Shown: positions 47,259-56,005 of the stretch, one piece after another
How positions within the stretch are numbered: position 1 is the first letter of the stretch
How the letters are laid out: every line of letters begins with the position of its first letter
Source: Rhizobium rhizogenes NBRC 13257
Lineage (GTDB): Bacteria > Pseudomonadota > Alphaproteobacteria > Rhizobiales > Rhizobiaceae
NCBI RefSeq assembly: GCF_000696095.1
Contig: NZ_BAYX01000002.1
Location: 496,001 to 560,000, forward strand
Length of the DNA: 64,000 nt
Reading direction: 5' to 3'
Notes under the pieces: generated by a model
Databases searched by the model: none
Told to the model about the DNA's origin: nothing
The model's input: the letters and a program-made list of their open reading frames with translations, nothing else
Program-made: the position numbers and the translations under genes

Positions 47259-48707
47259 TTGCGTTTTGAAGCCTTAAACCGCCTCTGGGAGACCGTTCGG
47301 GAGACCAGCCATGATTTTCGGGCCTCGACCGATGTGTTTCCCGTCGTCGATGTCGAGAAGCTGAGCACGACACTCAGCCTAAAGGAGAAGGGTGCGACCG
47401 CCGGCAGGCTCAACCGGCCGGGGCCAATCGCGCAATCCCTCGACGAGACCGAACAGAATGTGGTCGCCTGGATCGAGACGGAAAAGAAAAGCTCGCATCA
47501 GGTCCTCGAGGATCAGTTCCAGACCTTCGACAGCCGCCTGCGCAATCTCGATTTCGAGGGGCAATTCGGGCTGATCCGGCAGGCGAATGCGTCGAGCATT
47601 TCGGATTTCAAGGCGGAGGTCGCGAGCGGCGTCGACGAGCTGCACGGCCTGCGCCGCAGTCTGAAGACCGCCGAGGATGAATTGGTGGACTTCAAGTCGA
47701 GGCACAGGTTGCAGCGTGCGGCGAAGATTTCCAGCAAGGCTGCCTGGGGCTTCAAGGTGGCGCTGATCGTTTTCCTCATCCTGATCGAGATGGTGATGAA
47801 CGGCAGCTTTCTTGCCAAGGGAAGCGAGCAGGGTGTCGTCGGCGGCGTGACGGAAGCGGCGGCCTTCGCCTTCCTGAACATCGGCGCGGCGCTGATGTTT
47901 TCCTTCTTCTGCGTCCGTTTCCTCGTGCACCGGTCGTTTCTTTTGAAGCTGCTCGGCCTGCTTGGTCTGGTCGCCTACGTCGCCGTGGCGCTGGCGATCA
48001 ACATCGCGCTGGCGCATTACCGCGAGGTGTCGGCAACCATTCTCTCCGGCGCGGGCGTGGAGGTGATGCAGCGGCTGAAGACCGCGCCGTTCGGCCTGCA
48101 GGAGCTGAATTCCTGGATGCTGTTTGCCGTCGGCTTGATGTTTTCGCTCTTTGCCTTCATCGACGGCTGCTACCTGACGGATCCTTATCCAGGCTTTGCC
48201 GGCGTGCAGAAGCGCCTCGATGCGGCGAGAAGCAGCTATATCGACCGCAAGCTCGATCTGATCGACGATCTCCGGGATATCCGCGACGAACACAACAGCA
48301 AGATCGAGGCGATCATCCGCGATCTCAGCATGCGCCGCCAGGAGACCGCCGCGATCCTCGCCCACCGCGCCCGGACGGCCGGTCTCTTCGCCGAACATCA
48401 AAATCATCTCGAGCGCACCGCCAACACGCTTCTGACCATCTATCGCGAGGCCAATAGAGGCGCGCGCACGGAGCCTGAGCCAGCCTATTTCGCCTCCCGC
48501 TATCAGCTTGAGCGCTTGGTGCCGGTGCTGCATAGCAACGAGGAATGGGATGACAAATTGCTTGGCGAACGTATCCAGAGCGCGCAGGCCGAATTGAGCG
48601 AGCAGATCAAACGGATCGGCGACGAATTCGAGAGCGCCATCGAGAAGTATCACAAGCTCGACAATCTTTTCCCGGAGAGCACCATTGGCGCGACGCAAGC
48701 GGCGTAG
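47259..48707 (+). CDS. Four-helix coiled-coil inner-membrane protein (cassette gene 1)
   Basis: Encodes 482 residues from a TTG start after GGGGAAG; no in-frame ATG exists before residue 178. Residues 1-160 are charged and helical (coiled-coil about 60-150). Four hydrophobic helices follow at about 164-181, 200-224, 229-252 and 285-304. A long cytoplasmic helical region (about 315-470) ends the protein. The arrangement, a soluble helical arm on each side of a four-helix bundle, resembles no family I can name. Its last 23 bases overlap the next gene. It looks like a membrane scaffold or transmitter for the genes downstream. Confidence 0.8.
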   Translation: MRFEALNRLWETVRETSHDFRASTDVFPVVDVEKLSTTLSLKEKGATAGRLNRPGPIAQSLDETEQNVVAWIETEKKSSHQVLEDQFQTFDSRLRNLDFEGQFGLIRQANASSISDFKAEVASGVDELHGLRRSLKTAEDELVDFKSRHRLQRAAKISSKAAWGFKVALIVFLILIEMVMNGSFLAKGSEQGVVGGVTEAAAFAFLNIGAALMFSFFCVRFLVHRSFLLKLLGLLGLVAYVAVALAINIALAHYREVSATILSGAGVEVMQRLKTAPFGLQELNSWMLFAVGLMFSLFAFIDGCYLTDPYPGFAGVQKRLDAARSSYIDRKLDLIDDLRDIRDEHNSKIEAIIRDLSMRRQETAAILAHRARTAGLFAEHQNHLERTANTLLTIYREANRGARTEPEPAYFASRYQLERLVPVLHSNEEWDDKLLGERIQSAQAELSEQIKRIGDEFESAIEKYHKLDNLFPESTIGATQAA

Positions 48708-49503
48708 CCGGGGCGGCAGCTCGGCGGGTCTGATCATCGCGACGGTTTGCCTTGCCGTCCTGTCGCTCGGCATCGTCGGCGCCTATGGCTGGCTGCGCTA
48801 CAAGGCGAATGGCAATGTCGCGGTCGACCAGGTATCGCTTTGCCCGGTGGACGGACCGAAGTCGGAAACGGCAATCCTGCTAGACGTCACCGATCCGATA
48901 TCGGACACGACGGCGCTCGACCTGCGCAACCAGTTCCAGAAGATCGTCGCCGATGTGCCGGTCGGCGGCGCGATCGATATCTACGCGCTGACGGCGAAGG
49001 AGGGCGAGCTCATCCAGACCTTCCACGGCTGCAATCCTGGAAGCGGCGCCAACGTCGACGAATGGACCAGCAATCCACGGCTGGCGCAGGCGCGCTGGGA
49101 GAAGGGATTCCAGAAGCCGCTTGCCGATATCGCCGGTAAGCTGAGCGTCGGCGAGGCGGGCAAGCTGTCGCCGATCATGGCCGCGATCCAGAAGATCAAT
49201 CTGGAGGTCTTCGCAAGCGCCGCTCCGGGCACGCCGAAGCATCTCTACATCGCTTCCGACATGCTGGAGCACACCGACGCCTTCTCGAACTATCGCGATG
49301 GCGCCTCCTACCAGAAATTTCAGGCGAGCCCCGCGCGCGACAAGTACCGGACGTCACTGGATGGTGTCATGGTCAAGATCATCGCCTTTCAAAGGCCGAA
49401 TACGAAGTTCAGTATGGAGGATCTTGCGAATTTCTGGGCGCAGTGGATCAAGAACAACAATGGCTATTTCGACGGCTTCGTCCGATTGGAGGGGATACGC
49501 TGA
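48685..49503 (+). CDS. Membrane-anchored vWA-like protein (cassette gene 2)
   Basis: Encodes 272 residues from a TTG inside the end of gene 1, with GGAGAG six bases before it. A basic stretch (MARRKRRSRGG) and one hydrophobic helix (residues 14-36) leave the rest in the periplasm. That domain shows a vWA-like pattern: strand AILLDVTDPIS (D67 onward, a MIDAS-like DxT), a helix, strand AIDIYALT, and later KHLYIASDMLEHT, the typical final strand with SD. Two cysteines (C53, C116) could pair. A fold check is needed before calling it vWA. Its stop overlaps gene 3 (TGATG). Confidence 0.75.
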   Translation: MARRKRRSRGGSSAGLIIATVCLAVLSLGIVGAYGWLRYKANGNVAVDQVSLCPVDGPKSETAILLDVTDPISDTTALDLRNQFQKIVADVPVGGAIDIYALTAKEGELIQTFHGCNPGSGANVDEWTSNPRLAQARWEKGFQKPLADIAGKLSVGEAGKLSPIMAAIQKINLEVFASAAPGTPKHLYIASDMLEHTDAFSNYRDGASYQKFQASPARDKYRTSLDGVMVKIIAFQRPNTKFSMEDLANFWAQWIKNNNGYFDGFVRLEGIR

Positions 49504-50483
49504 TGGCCGATGCTGAGGCAAGGTTCGCCATGCGCGACTACGGGCCGATGGTCCTCTTCGCCTCCACCACCATCGGCGGCATGATCTTCATCTGGACCTC
49601 CAAGCTCTTGGGTTGGTCGCTGCCGGTCGTGACCGGCGTGCCGCTGCTGCTGATGGCGATCTATTTCGTCGCTTCGTTGGCCTTCGCCGGATTCCGCCTC
49701 CAGAACGAGCAGACGGGCGACAATCTTTATTACATGGGCTTCCTGTTCACCCTGTCGAGCCTCGGCGTCTCGCTCTATCTCTTCGCCGGTGAGACCTCGA
49801 TTGAGACGATCGTCCGCAATTTCGGCATTGCTGTCACCTCGACCATCGCCGGCGTGACGCTGCGCATTCTCTTCAACCAGATGCGGCGCGACCCGATCGA
49901 CATCGAGCGCAGTACCCGCCATGAGCTGGCCGAGATGACGCGGCGTGTGCGTACGGAGCTTGACGCCTCCTCGCGTGAATTCTCCCACTATAGGCGCGTC
50001 AGCCAGCAAATGTTGTCGGAGGGGTTCGAGGAGATTGCGCACCAGGCCGAGCGCAATGGCGAGGAAATCCAGAAGATCCTGGAAGTCCTGGCGAAACAGG
50101 CGGTCAAGCCGATCAACGAGGCGGCGGCGCAACTGACGGAAACGACATCGCAGCTATCCGAGATCATCGGCAAATTCGGCACCGCCGTCGAAACGGTCGG
50201 CAAGAAGCTCGAGGATATCCGCGCGCCGGAAGATGTGGTCCGGGCCGAGCTCGCGCCGGCCATCGCCGCCATCAAGGACATGGCCGAGGCACAATTGCAG
50301 CCGCTGCAGAATATCGAGCGGACGTTGAACCGTATAGCCGATCTGCCGGGACGGCCACTGTCGCCCGAACTCAAAGTGGTTGATCCACATCCGGAGAGGT
50401 CATCCGGTGCCGAGGATGTGCTCATGCATAATGAGGTACTTTCCGGGACGGCTGGGCGCAAACGCCGGTGGCATCTATGGTGA
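49503..50483 (+). CDS. MotA/ExbB-like membrane protein with coiled-coil tail (cassette gene 3)
   Basis: Encodes 326 residues from the ATG at 49503, overlapping the stop of gene 2. Four hydrophobic helices (about 15-32, 38-62, 75-95, 104-124) are followed by nearly 200 residues of soluble helix with heptad character (about 135-285). The last helix pair contains NFGIAVTSTIAGVTLRILF, like the GxA...T...G motif that lines the ion path in MotA, TolQ and ExbB. The long cytoplasmic tail is reminiscent of ZorA. It is followed by a MotB-like gene, the same order as motAB, tolQR, exbBD and zorAB. Confidence 0.75.
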   Translation: MADAEARFAMRDYGPMVLFASTTIGGMIFIWTSKLLGWSLPVVTGVPLLLMAIYFVASLAFAGFRLQNEQTGDNLYYMGFLFTLSSLGVSLYLFAGETSIETIVRNFGIAVTSTIAGVTLRILFNQMRRDPIDIERSTRHELAEMTRRVRTELDASSREFSHYRRVSQQMLSEGFEEIAHQAERNGEEIQKILEVLAKQAVKPINEAAAQLTETTSQLSEIIGKFGTAVETVGKKLEDIRAPEDVVRAELAPAIAAIKDMAEAQLQPLQNIERTLNRIADLPGRPLSPELKVVDPHPERSSGAEDVLMHNEVLSGTAGRKRRWHLW

Positions 50484-51496
50484 TACGCGCCACGGACGCC
50501 AAGCCGAAGCTGGAACACAGGGGCTACAATCGTGGCCTTATCCTCGGCTTGACCATGGCTGAATCCATGCTGCTCCTGGTCTTTTGCTTGCTGCTGGTCG
50601 CAGCGGCGATGATTTCGCGAGAAAGAAGCCAGCGCTATGAGGCAGAGCGCAAGCTGAAGAATGCCGAGCAGCAGCTTGTTCTTCTGGAACAGAAGCGGTC
50701 CGAGCAGAGCTATCTCATCGTACAGCTGCAAAAGCAGCTCAAGTCCGGCGACCTTTCTCCGGCGGATCAGGCGAAGCTGGAAAAGGACTGGCGCGAGCTG
50801 GTATTGGCGCGCGAGACGCTGGACAGCATAGGCACGGAGGGAACGAAGCCCGAGGATTTGCGAGAGCTTGCCAAGGTTGCGGCAGTGTTGAAGCAGCACG
50901 GCGTCGCGCTCGCCAAGGCGCCCGACGAAGTGGACAGGCTTCTGGCGGCAGGGCTCGGCGGGACAGGCCCCCACGAATGGCCTCCGATCATCAATCTGGA
51001 GGATGTCAGGACGAATTATTTTCAGTCGGGCAGCACCGATCTGACCAGGACGTTCGTGCAGTTGCTCAATACCACCGTCGCCGATGAGATCGCCGGCAAC
51101 CTCAACGACTACGATGCCAATATCGTCGAGGTGATTGGCCATACGGACGAACAGCCGGTGGCGCGAAGGGTCTCCAACCTCGACGACACGCTGATCGGCG
51201 CCATGGATGGCAGGTTGCCGATATCGGCCGTCGAGCCGGCCGACAATGCCGGGCTGGGGCTGGCCCGCGCCATCGCCGTTGCCAATGTGCTGAAGGCCAA
51301 TCCCAAGCTGAAGAATGCTACGATCCTGCCAATGTCGGCGGCTCAGCTGATCCTGCCGGGCGATACGATCTCGGCGGGGCAGGCGGGAGCCGTGGAAACC
51401 CGCCGCCGCATCGAGATCCGCGTCCGTGGCAGGACGACGCCTGTCGCGGTGGTCGACGGGTCAACCCCTCTGCCTGTCAGCGTCAGCACGCACTAG
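50477..51496 (+). CDS. MotB/OmpA-like membrane protein (cassette gene 4)
   Basis: Encodes 339 residues from an ATG overlapping gene 3 by seven bases (a GTG nine bases upstream is an alternative). One helix at about residues 22-46 contains E29 in TMAESMLLLVF, at the place where MotB, ExbD and ZorB have their protonatable aspartate. A coiled coil (50-90) follows. Residues 178-315 resemble the OmpA/MotB peptidoglycan-binding fold: NYFQSGSTDL, VEVIGHTDE, LGLARAIAVANVL, ETRRRIEIRVR. A long insertion between GHTD and the helix makes it unusual. It probably anchors the complex to the cell wall. Confidence 0.82.
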   Translation: MVIRATDAKPKLEHRGYNRGLILGLTMAESMLLLVFCLLLVAAAMISRERSQRYEAERKLKNAEQQLVLLEQKRSEQSYLIVQLQKQLKSGDLSPADQAKLEKDWRELVLARETLDSIGTEGTKPEDLRELAKVAAVLKQHGVALAKAPDEVDRLLAAGLGGTGPHEWPPIINLEDVRTNYFQSGSTDLTRTFVQLLNTTVADEIAGNLNDYDANIVEVIGHTDEQPVARRVSNLDDTLIGAMDGRLPISAVEPADNAGLGLARAIAVANVLKANPKLKNATILPMSAAQLILPGDTISAGQAGAVETRRRIEIRVRGRTTPVAVVDGSTPLPVSVSTH

Positions 51497-51529
51497 CGAC
51501 CTTCGCCGCGAAAGCTCTCGCTCTTATGT

Positions 51530-53152
51530 TCAGCTATGCAGACCGGGCGCCTCATGGCCTGTACGCGCCACATATTCCGTATAGCCGCCGCCATATTGGT
51601 GGATGCCTTCGGGCGTCAGCTCGAGCACGCGGTTGGAGAGCTCTGCGAGGAAGTGTCGGTCATGCGAGACGAACAGCATGGTGCCCTCGTATTGCGACAG
51701 CGCCTTGATGAGCATTTCCTTCGTGTCGAGGTCCAGATGGTTCGTGGGCTCATCGAGCACGAGGAGGTTCGGCGGGTTGAAGAGCATGATCGCCATGACC
51801 AGACGCGCTTTCTCGCCGCCCGACAGCACCCGGCATCTCTTCTCGACATCGTCGCCGGAAAACCCGAAACATCCGGCAAGCGCGCGCAGCGACCCTTGGC
51901 CCGCCTGCGGAAAGTCGTGTTCGAGCTGCTGGAACACGGTGCGTTCGCCGTCGAGAAGATCCATGGCATGCTGGGCGAAATAACCCATCTTGACGCTGGC
52001 GCCCAAGGCAACGCTGCCTTCGTCCGGCTGCGTCGAGCCGGCAACCAGCTTCAGCAGGGTGGACTTGCCGGCACCGTTGATGCCCATGATGCACCAGCGC
52101 TCCTTGCGCCGTACCATGAAGTCCAGCCCTTCGTAGATGACCCGGCTGCCGTACTTTTTATGGACGTTCTTCAGATTGACGACATCTTCGCCGGAGCGCG
52201 GGGCCGGCTGGAATTCGAAGGCGACCGTCTGGCGGCGCTTGGGCGGCTCCACCCGGTCGATCTTCTCCAGCTTCTTGACGCGGCTCTGCACCTGAGAAGC
52301 GTGCGAGGCACGCGCCTTGAAGCGCTCGATGAACTTGATTTCCTTGGCGAGCATCGCCTGCTGACGCTCGAATTGCGCCTGCTGCTGCTTCTCGTTCTGG
52401 GCCCGCTGCTGTTCGTAGAACTCATAGTCGCCCGAATAGCTGTTCAGCGAACCGCCATCGATCTCGATGATCTTGGTGACGATGCGGTTCATGAACTCGC
52501 GGTCGTGCGAGGTCATCAGCAATGCGCCTTCATAACCCTTCAGGAATTCTTCGAGCCAGATGAGGCTTTCGAGATCCAGATGGTTGCTCGGCTCGTCGAG
52601 CAGCATGACATCGGGGCGCATGAGGAGAATTCGGGCGAGCGCCACGCGCATCTTCCAGCCGCCCGACAGCGCGCCGACATCGCCGTCCATCATTTCTTCG
52701 CTGAAGCTCAGTCCTGCCAGGACTTCGCGAGCGCGACCCTCCAGAGCATAGCCGTCCAGCTCTTCGTAGCGCGCCTGCACTTCGCCGTAGCGCTCGATAA
52801 TCTTGTCCATGTTGTCGGCCTGATCGGGATCGACCATGGCGGCCTCAAGATCGCGCAATTCGGCGGCGACGACGCTGACCGGACCCGCGCCTTCCATGAC
52901 TTCGGAGACGGCGCTGCGGCCTTCCATCTCACCGACATCCTGGTTGAAGTAGCCGATGGTGATGCCCTTATCGGCGGAGACTTGCCCTTCGTCGGGCAGC
53001 TCCTGTCCGGTGATCATCCGGAACAACGTCGTCTTGCCGGCCCCGTTGGGACCGACGAGCCCGACGCTCTCGCCCCTGTTGAGCGCTGCGGACGCCTCGA
53101 TGAAGAGGATGCGGTGGCTGTTCTGCTTGCTGATATTTTCGATACGGATCAT
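51530..53152 (-). CDS. ABC-F family ATPase
   Basis: Encodes 540 residues with two ATP-binding cassettes and no membrane helices. Walker A motifs are GLVGPNGAGKTTLF near residue 33 and GINGAGKSTLLK in the second half; signatures are ALSGGWKMRVAL and LSGGEKARLVMA; both Walker B are LLDEPSNHLD and VLDEPTNHLD. The linker between them has charged helices (QQRAQNEKQQQAQFER). This is the YbiT-like branch of ABC-F proteins, which act on ribosomes. It converges on the envelope cassette, 33 bases apart. Confidence 0.94.
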   Translation of the reverse strand: MIRIENISKQNSHRILFIEASAALNRGESVGLVGPNGAGKTTLFRMITGQELPDEGQVSADKGITIGYFNQDVGEMEGRSAVSEVMEGAGPVSVVAAELRDLEAAMVDPDQADNMDKIIERYGEVQARYEELDGYALEGRAREVLAGLSFSEEMMDGDVGALSGGWKMRVALARILLMRPDVMLLDEPSNHLDLESLIWLEEFLKGYEGALLMTSHDREFMNRIVTKIIEIDGGSLNSYSGDYEFYEQQRAQNEKQQQAQFERQQAMLAKEIKFIERFKARASHASQVQSRVKKLEKIDRVEPPKRRQTVAFEFQPAPRSGEDVVNLKNVHKKYGSRVIYEGLDFMVRRKERWCIMGINGAGKSTLLKLVAGSTQPDEGSVALGASVKMGYFAQHAMDLLDGERTVFQQLEHDFPQAGQGSLRALAGCFGFSGDDVEKRCRVLSGGEKARLVMAIMLFNPPNLLVLDEPTNHLDLDTKEMLIKALSQYEGTMLFVSHDRHFLAELSNRVLELTPEGIHQYGGGYTEYVARTGHEAPGLHS

Positions 53153-53290
53153 ATTGTCTACGCGAGGCCCGAAGAGAGAGATTTTGGCGCCCTTATGCCA
53201 TGTGTCTCTCGGTCTGTCCCAGGTTTTCAGCCATCCGGTCCGTCGAAAATTGCCGCCGGTACGAGAAGAGCACAGTCGGCCGGGTCGATG

Positions 53291-54580
53291 CTATGCAGCC
53301 TCGGTCTTTTCGGGTGACAGCAGAAGCTTGTCGATCCGCCGGCCGTCAAGATCGATGACTTCGAAACGCCAGCCGTTCCTGCTGAAACTCTCCCCGAGTT
53401 CCGGAAGATGTTTCAGTTCCTCCAGCACCAGACCCGCGACGGTCTGATACTCGGCATCCTCGTCGAGCGGGATGTTCATGAATTCCGAGAATTCGTCGAT
53501 CGGCATCCAGCCGGAGACGAGATAGGAACCGTCGTCGCGCCGCGCGATTGCCGGCTCTTCGCCATGTTCGGTCTGGAACACCCCCATGATGGCTTCCATG
53601 ATATCGCCGGAGGTAACGACGCCTTCGAAGTGCCCATATTCGTCGAAGACGAGGACCATGTCGGTGGGCGACGTGCGGATCATCTGGATGACGGTGTTGG
53701 CGGTGGCAAGATCCGACACGACCGGAACCTCGCGCGTTAGCGCCTTGATATCGGCGCGGCCGTCGGTGGACATCGCGTCGTAATAATCCTTGACGAACAG
53801 AACGCCCAGAACCTCGTCGGAACTTCCCCTGCGCACGGGAAGCTGCGAACGGTTGGTGCGATGAAGCTGTGTGCGTATCTCTTCCGCACTGTCATCGACA
53901 TCGATCAGCTCGACCTCGCGCCTTGGGGTCATCAGCGCTCGCGCGGTCCGGTCCGCCAGCCGCATGACGCCCGAAATCATCGCGGATTCTTCGCTCTCGA
54001 TCACGCCGGCGCTCTGCGCCTCGGCAAGAATGGTCTTGATCTCCTCATCGGTGACGCCGTCGCTACCCTTTCCGGATTGCCCGAGAAGGCTGAGCACCAG
54101 ACGGCCGGACGCATCGAGAAGCCAGACCAGCGGCAAGGCGAGCTTCGAGAGAACGGTCATCGCCGGGGCGACTTTGCTGGCCACTGTCTCGGGCGCGCGG
54201 AGCGCAATCTGCTTCGGCACGAGTTCACCGACGATCAGCGAGAGATAGGTGATCGCCACGACGACTGTTCCGACGCCGAGGGCGTCGGCCAACCCCTGGG
54301 ACATGCCCTGGGTGACCAGCCAGTTCGTGAAGCGGGCGCCGAGCGTTGCGCCTGAGAACGCGCCGGAGAGGACGCCGACCAGCGTGATGCCGATCTGGAC
54401 CGTCGACAGAAAGCGGCCGGGGTGCTCGATCAGTCTGATCGCCAGGCGGGCACCTCTGCTGCCCTGATCCGCAAGAACCTTGAGACGTGCCGGTCGTGCG
54501 GAAACCACGGCAAGCTCCGACATTGCCAGGACACCGTTAAGGATGGTCAGCAGGACGACGATTGAAATTTCGAGAAACAA
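53291..54580 (-). CDS. CNNM/HlyC-CorC family membrane protein
   Basis: Encodes 429 residues. The N-terminal DUF21 domain has about four helices (MFLEISIVVLLTILNGVLAMSELAVV, here noted by position 1-180), with SELAVVSARPARL and TLVGVLSGAFSGATLG. Two CBS domains follow (MTPRREVELIDVDDS and PTDMVLVFDEYGHFEGVVT), then a C-terminal CorC/HlyC domain. The family links to magnesium/cobalt efflux. The old name hemolysin is misleading. It is minus-strand like the ABC-F gene, 138 bases upstream of it. Confidence 0.93.
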   Translation of the reverse strand: MFLEISIVVLLTILNGVLAMSELAVVSARPARLKVLADQGSRGARLAIRLIEHPGRFLSTVQIGITLVGVLSGAFSGATLGARFTNWLVTQGMSQGLADALGVGTVVVAITYLSLIVGELVPKQIALRAPETVASKVAPAMTVLSKLALPLVWLLDASGRLVLSLLGQSGKGSDGVTDEEIKTILAEAQSAGVIESEESAMISGVMRLADRTARALMTPRREVELIDVDDSAEEIRTQLHRTNRSQLPVRRGSSDEVLGVLFVKDYYDAMSTDGRADIKALTREVPVVSDLATANTVIQMIRTSPTDMVLVFDEYGHFEGVVTSGDIMEAIMGVFQTEHGEEPAIARRDDGSYLVSGWMPIDEFSEFMNIPLDEDAEYQTVAGLVLEELKHLPELGESFSRNGWRFEVIDLDGRRIDKLLLSPEKTEAA

Positions 54581-54855
54581 AACCGGCTCTTATAATTGAT
54601 GAGGATGCCGGTGAAGATATGCATCAATGCCCCGCCGCGCCAGTGGGAAGGGCGGCATAATATCCTCGAGAGGCCGGTTGTGGGGCTCAAAAGAAGGCCG
54701 ACTGCCGGTTTTGATCGTTCGGAGAATTTTTAACATGCGATCGATCTCGATGGCTCTGTCGGGTGAAAAACGCAGGAAACCTAAAATGCGAACAATCTTC
54801 TTTTGAATAAATTTGACGGGCTTTCGGCTTCATGGCGTCGTTCATGGAGCCAAAG

Positions 54856-55530
54856 ATGCGATCGCTACTCGTCACATGCATTCTGTTTCTAGCCGGGCTT
54901 TTGTTCTTTTCGGGCGCGACCATCGCGAAGCCCGCAGGGAATATGTCCGGCTCGCAGCCGCATAGCTTTGCGCGTGTCACCATAAGAACGACCGTGCCGA
55001 TCGGCTGGATCAGCTTCTGCGACGCCCAACCCGCCGAATGTGCCGCAGGGCAGAAGAGCGAAGAATTCGCAAAAGTCGACGAGGACCGCCGGGCGGAGCT
55101 GCTGCAGATCAACCAATTGGTCAATCATGAGATCCAGGGCGTCGGAGATGACGACCATTATGGAATTTACAAGCTAGGCATCATGAACTGGTGGACCTAT
55201 CCCGATGACGGCATGGGCAATTGCAACGACTATGTTCTGCTGAAAAGGAAGCTTCTCATAGAGGCGGGCTGGCCCCGTTCGGCCTTGCTGCTGACGGTCG
55301 TTCTCGACAAGCACAATGAGGGGCATCTCGTGCTGATGGCGCGAACGAACGACGGCGATCTCGTTCTGGACAATCTGACCGATGCCGTGAAGACGTGGAG
55401 CGGGACGGGTTACACCTATATCAAGCGGCAATCCGCTGACGATCCGAATGTCTGGCTCCGTCTTGAGCCGGGCCGCACGCCCGAAGAACTTGCCATGATC
55501 AGCAAGGCCATGGCAAATCACTTGCACTGA
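54856..55530 (+). CDS. Transglutaminase-like cysteine proteinase (BTLCP, DUF920)
   Basis: Encodes 224 residues from the ATG at 54856, preceded by GGAG; starts at 54832 and 54844 are alternatives. A signal peptide (1-25) leads to a mature domain with the catalytic triad C123 (GMGNCNDYVLLKR), H157 (NEGHLVLMAR) and D172 (LVLDNLTD). Paralogues are common in rhizobia; LapG, which cleaves surface adhesins, is one member, so a periplasmic protease role is plausible. Its 3' end overlaps the convergent 107-residue gene by 13 bases. Confidence 0.92.
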   Translation: MRSLLVTCILFLAGLLFFSGATIAKPAGNMSGSQPHSFARVTIRTTVPIGWISFCDAQPAECAAGQKSEEFAKVDEDRRAELLQINQLVNHEIQGVGDDDHYGIYKLGIMNWWTYPDDGMGNCNDYVLLKRKLLIEAGWPRSALLLTVVLDKHNEGHLVLMARTNDGDLVLDNLTDAVKTWSGTGYTYIKRQSADDPNVWLRLEPGRTPEELAMISKAMANHLH

Positions 55531-55841
55531 TTGGCAGACCAGTAGGTATCCACGAGCTTCTGCCCGTCGCGGTCGAGGATTGCGAAGTCACCGGGTATGA
55601 CGACAAAGAAGCGCTCGTTCTTGTCCCCACCGGCGGATTGCTCGTCGATGATCCCACAGACGACGAACCCGGGCATTTTGGTGCTGGGTTTGGTGCTCGA
55701 TATGTGGATGGCCGACATCGGGACATCGATCCTTCGCACGATCGCGGCGGCGGCAAGTGCCGGAACATCGTCCATCGTCGGAATTGCGGCGCCAGGTGCT
55801 GCGGCAAGCAGAATGCCTCCGGTCACGAAAAGATGGTTCAC
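55518..55841 (-). CDS. Secreted protein of unknown function
   Basis: Encodes 107 residues from a GTG at 55841, preceded by GAGAGGAACCCG; an upstream start at 55892 lacks a binding site. A short signal peptide (NHLFVTGGILLAAAPGAA) is followed by a domain with MPGFVVCGIIDEQSAGG and FFVVIPGDFAILDRDGQ and two cysteines. It may be an envelope protein with a disulfide. It overlaps the proteinase gene tail-to-tail by 13 bases. No family recognised. Confidence 0.7.
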   Translation of the reverse strand: MNHLFVTGGILLAAAPGAAIPTMDDVPALAAAAIVRRIDVPMSAIHISSTKPSTKMPGFVVCGIIDEQSAGGDKNERFFVVIPGDFAILDRDGQKLVDTYWSANQCK

Positions 55842-56005
55842 CGGGTTCCTCTCTGAAGTCGTGGATTCGTGCGTGGGCAAGTGCCACGTCACCTAAAGTT
55901 TATTGCGATTCGTCTCACGGAAGAACCGCTCAGCCTTGTTTCAGGAGCTTGTTCGAATATGAAGGCGGTCCTGTGGTCGGGGCCTTTTACGAGAGCGATT
56001 ATCAA

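Noticed and set aside
47259..51496. Calling the cassette a Zorya system
   Set aside because: Only the motA/motB-like pair and the long tail fit. ZorC, ZorD or ZorE-type effectors are absent, and genes 1 and 2 have no counterpart in Zorya.
53291..54580. Hemolysin as function
   Set aside because: The DUF21-CBS-HlyC/CorC layout matches the CNNM metal-efflux type; the hemolysin label is historical.
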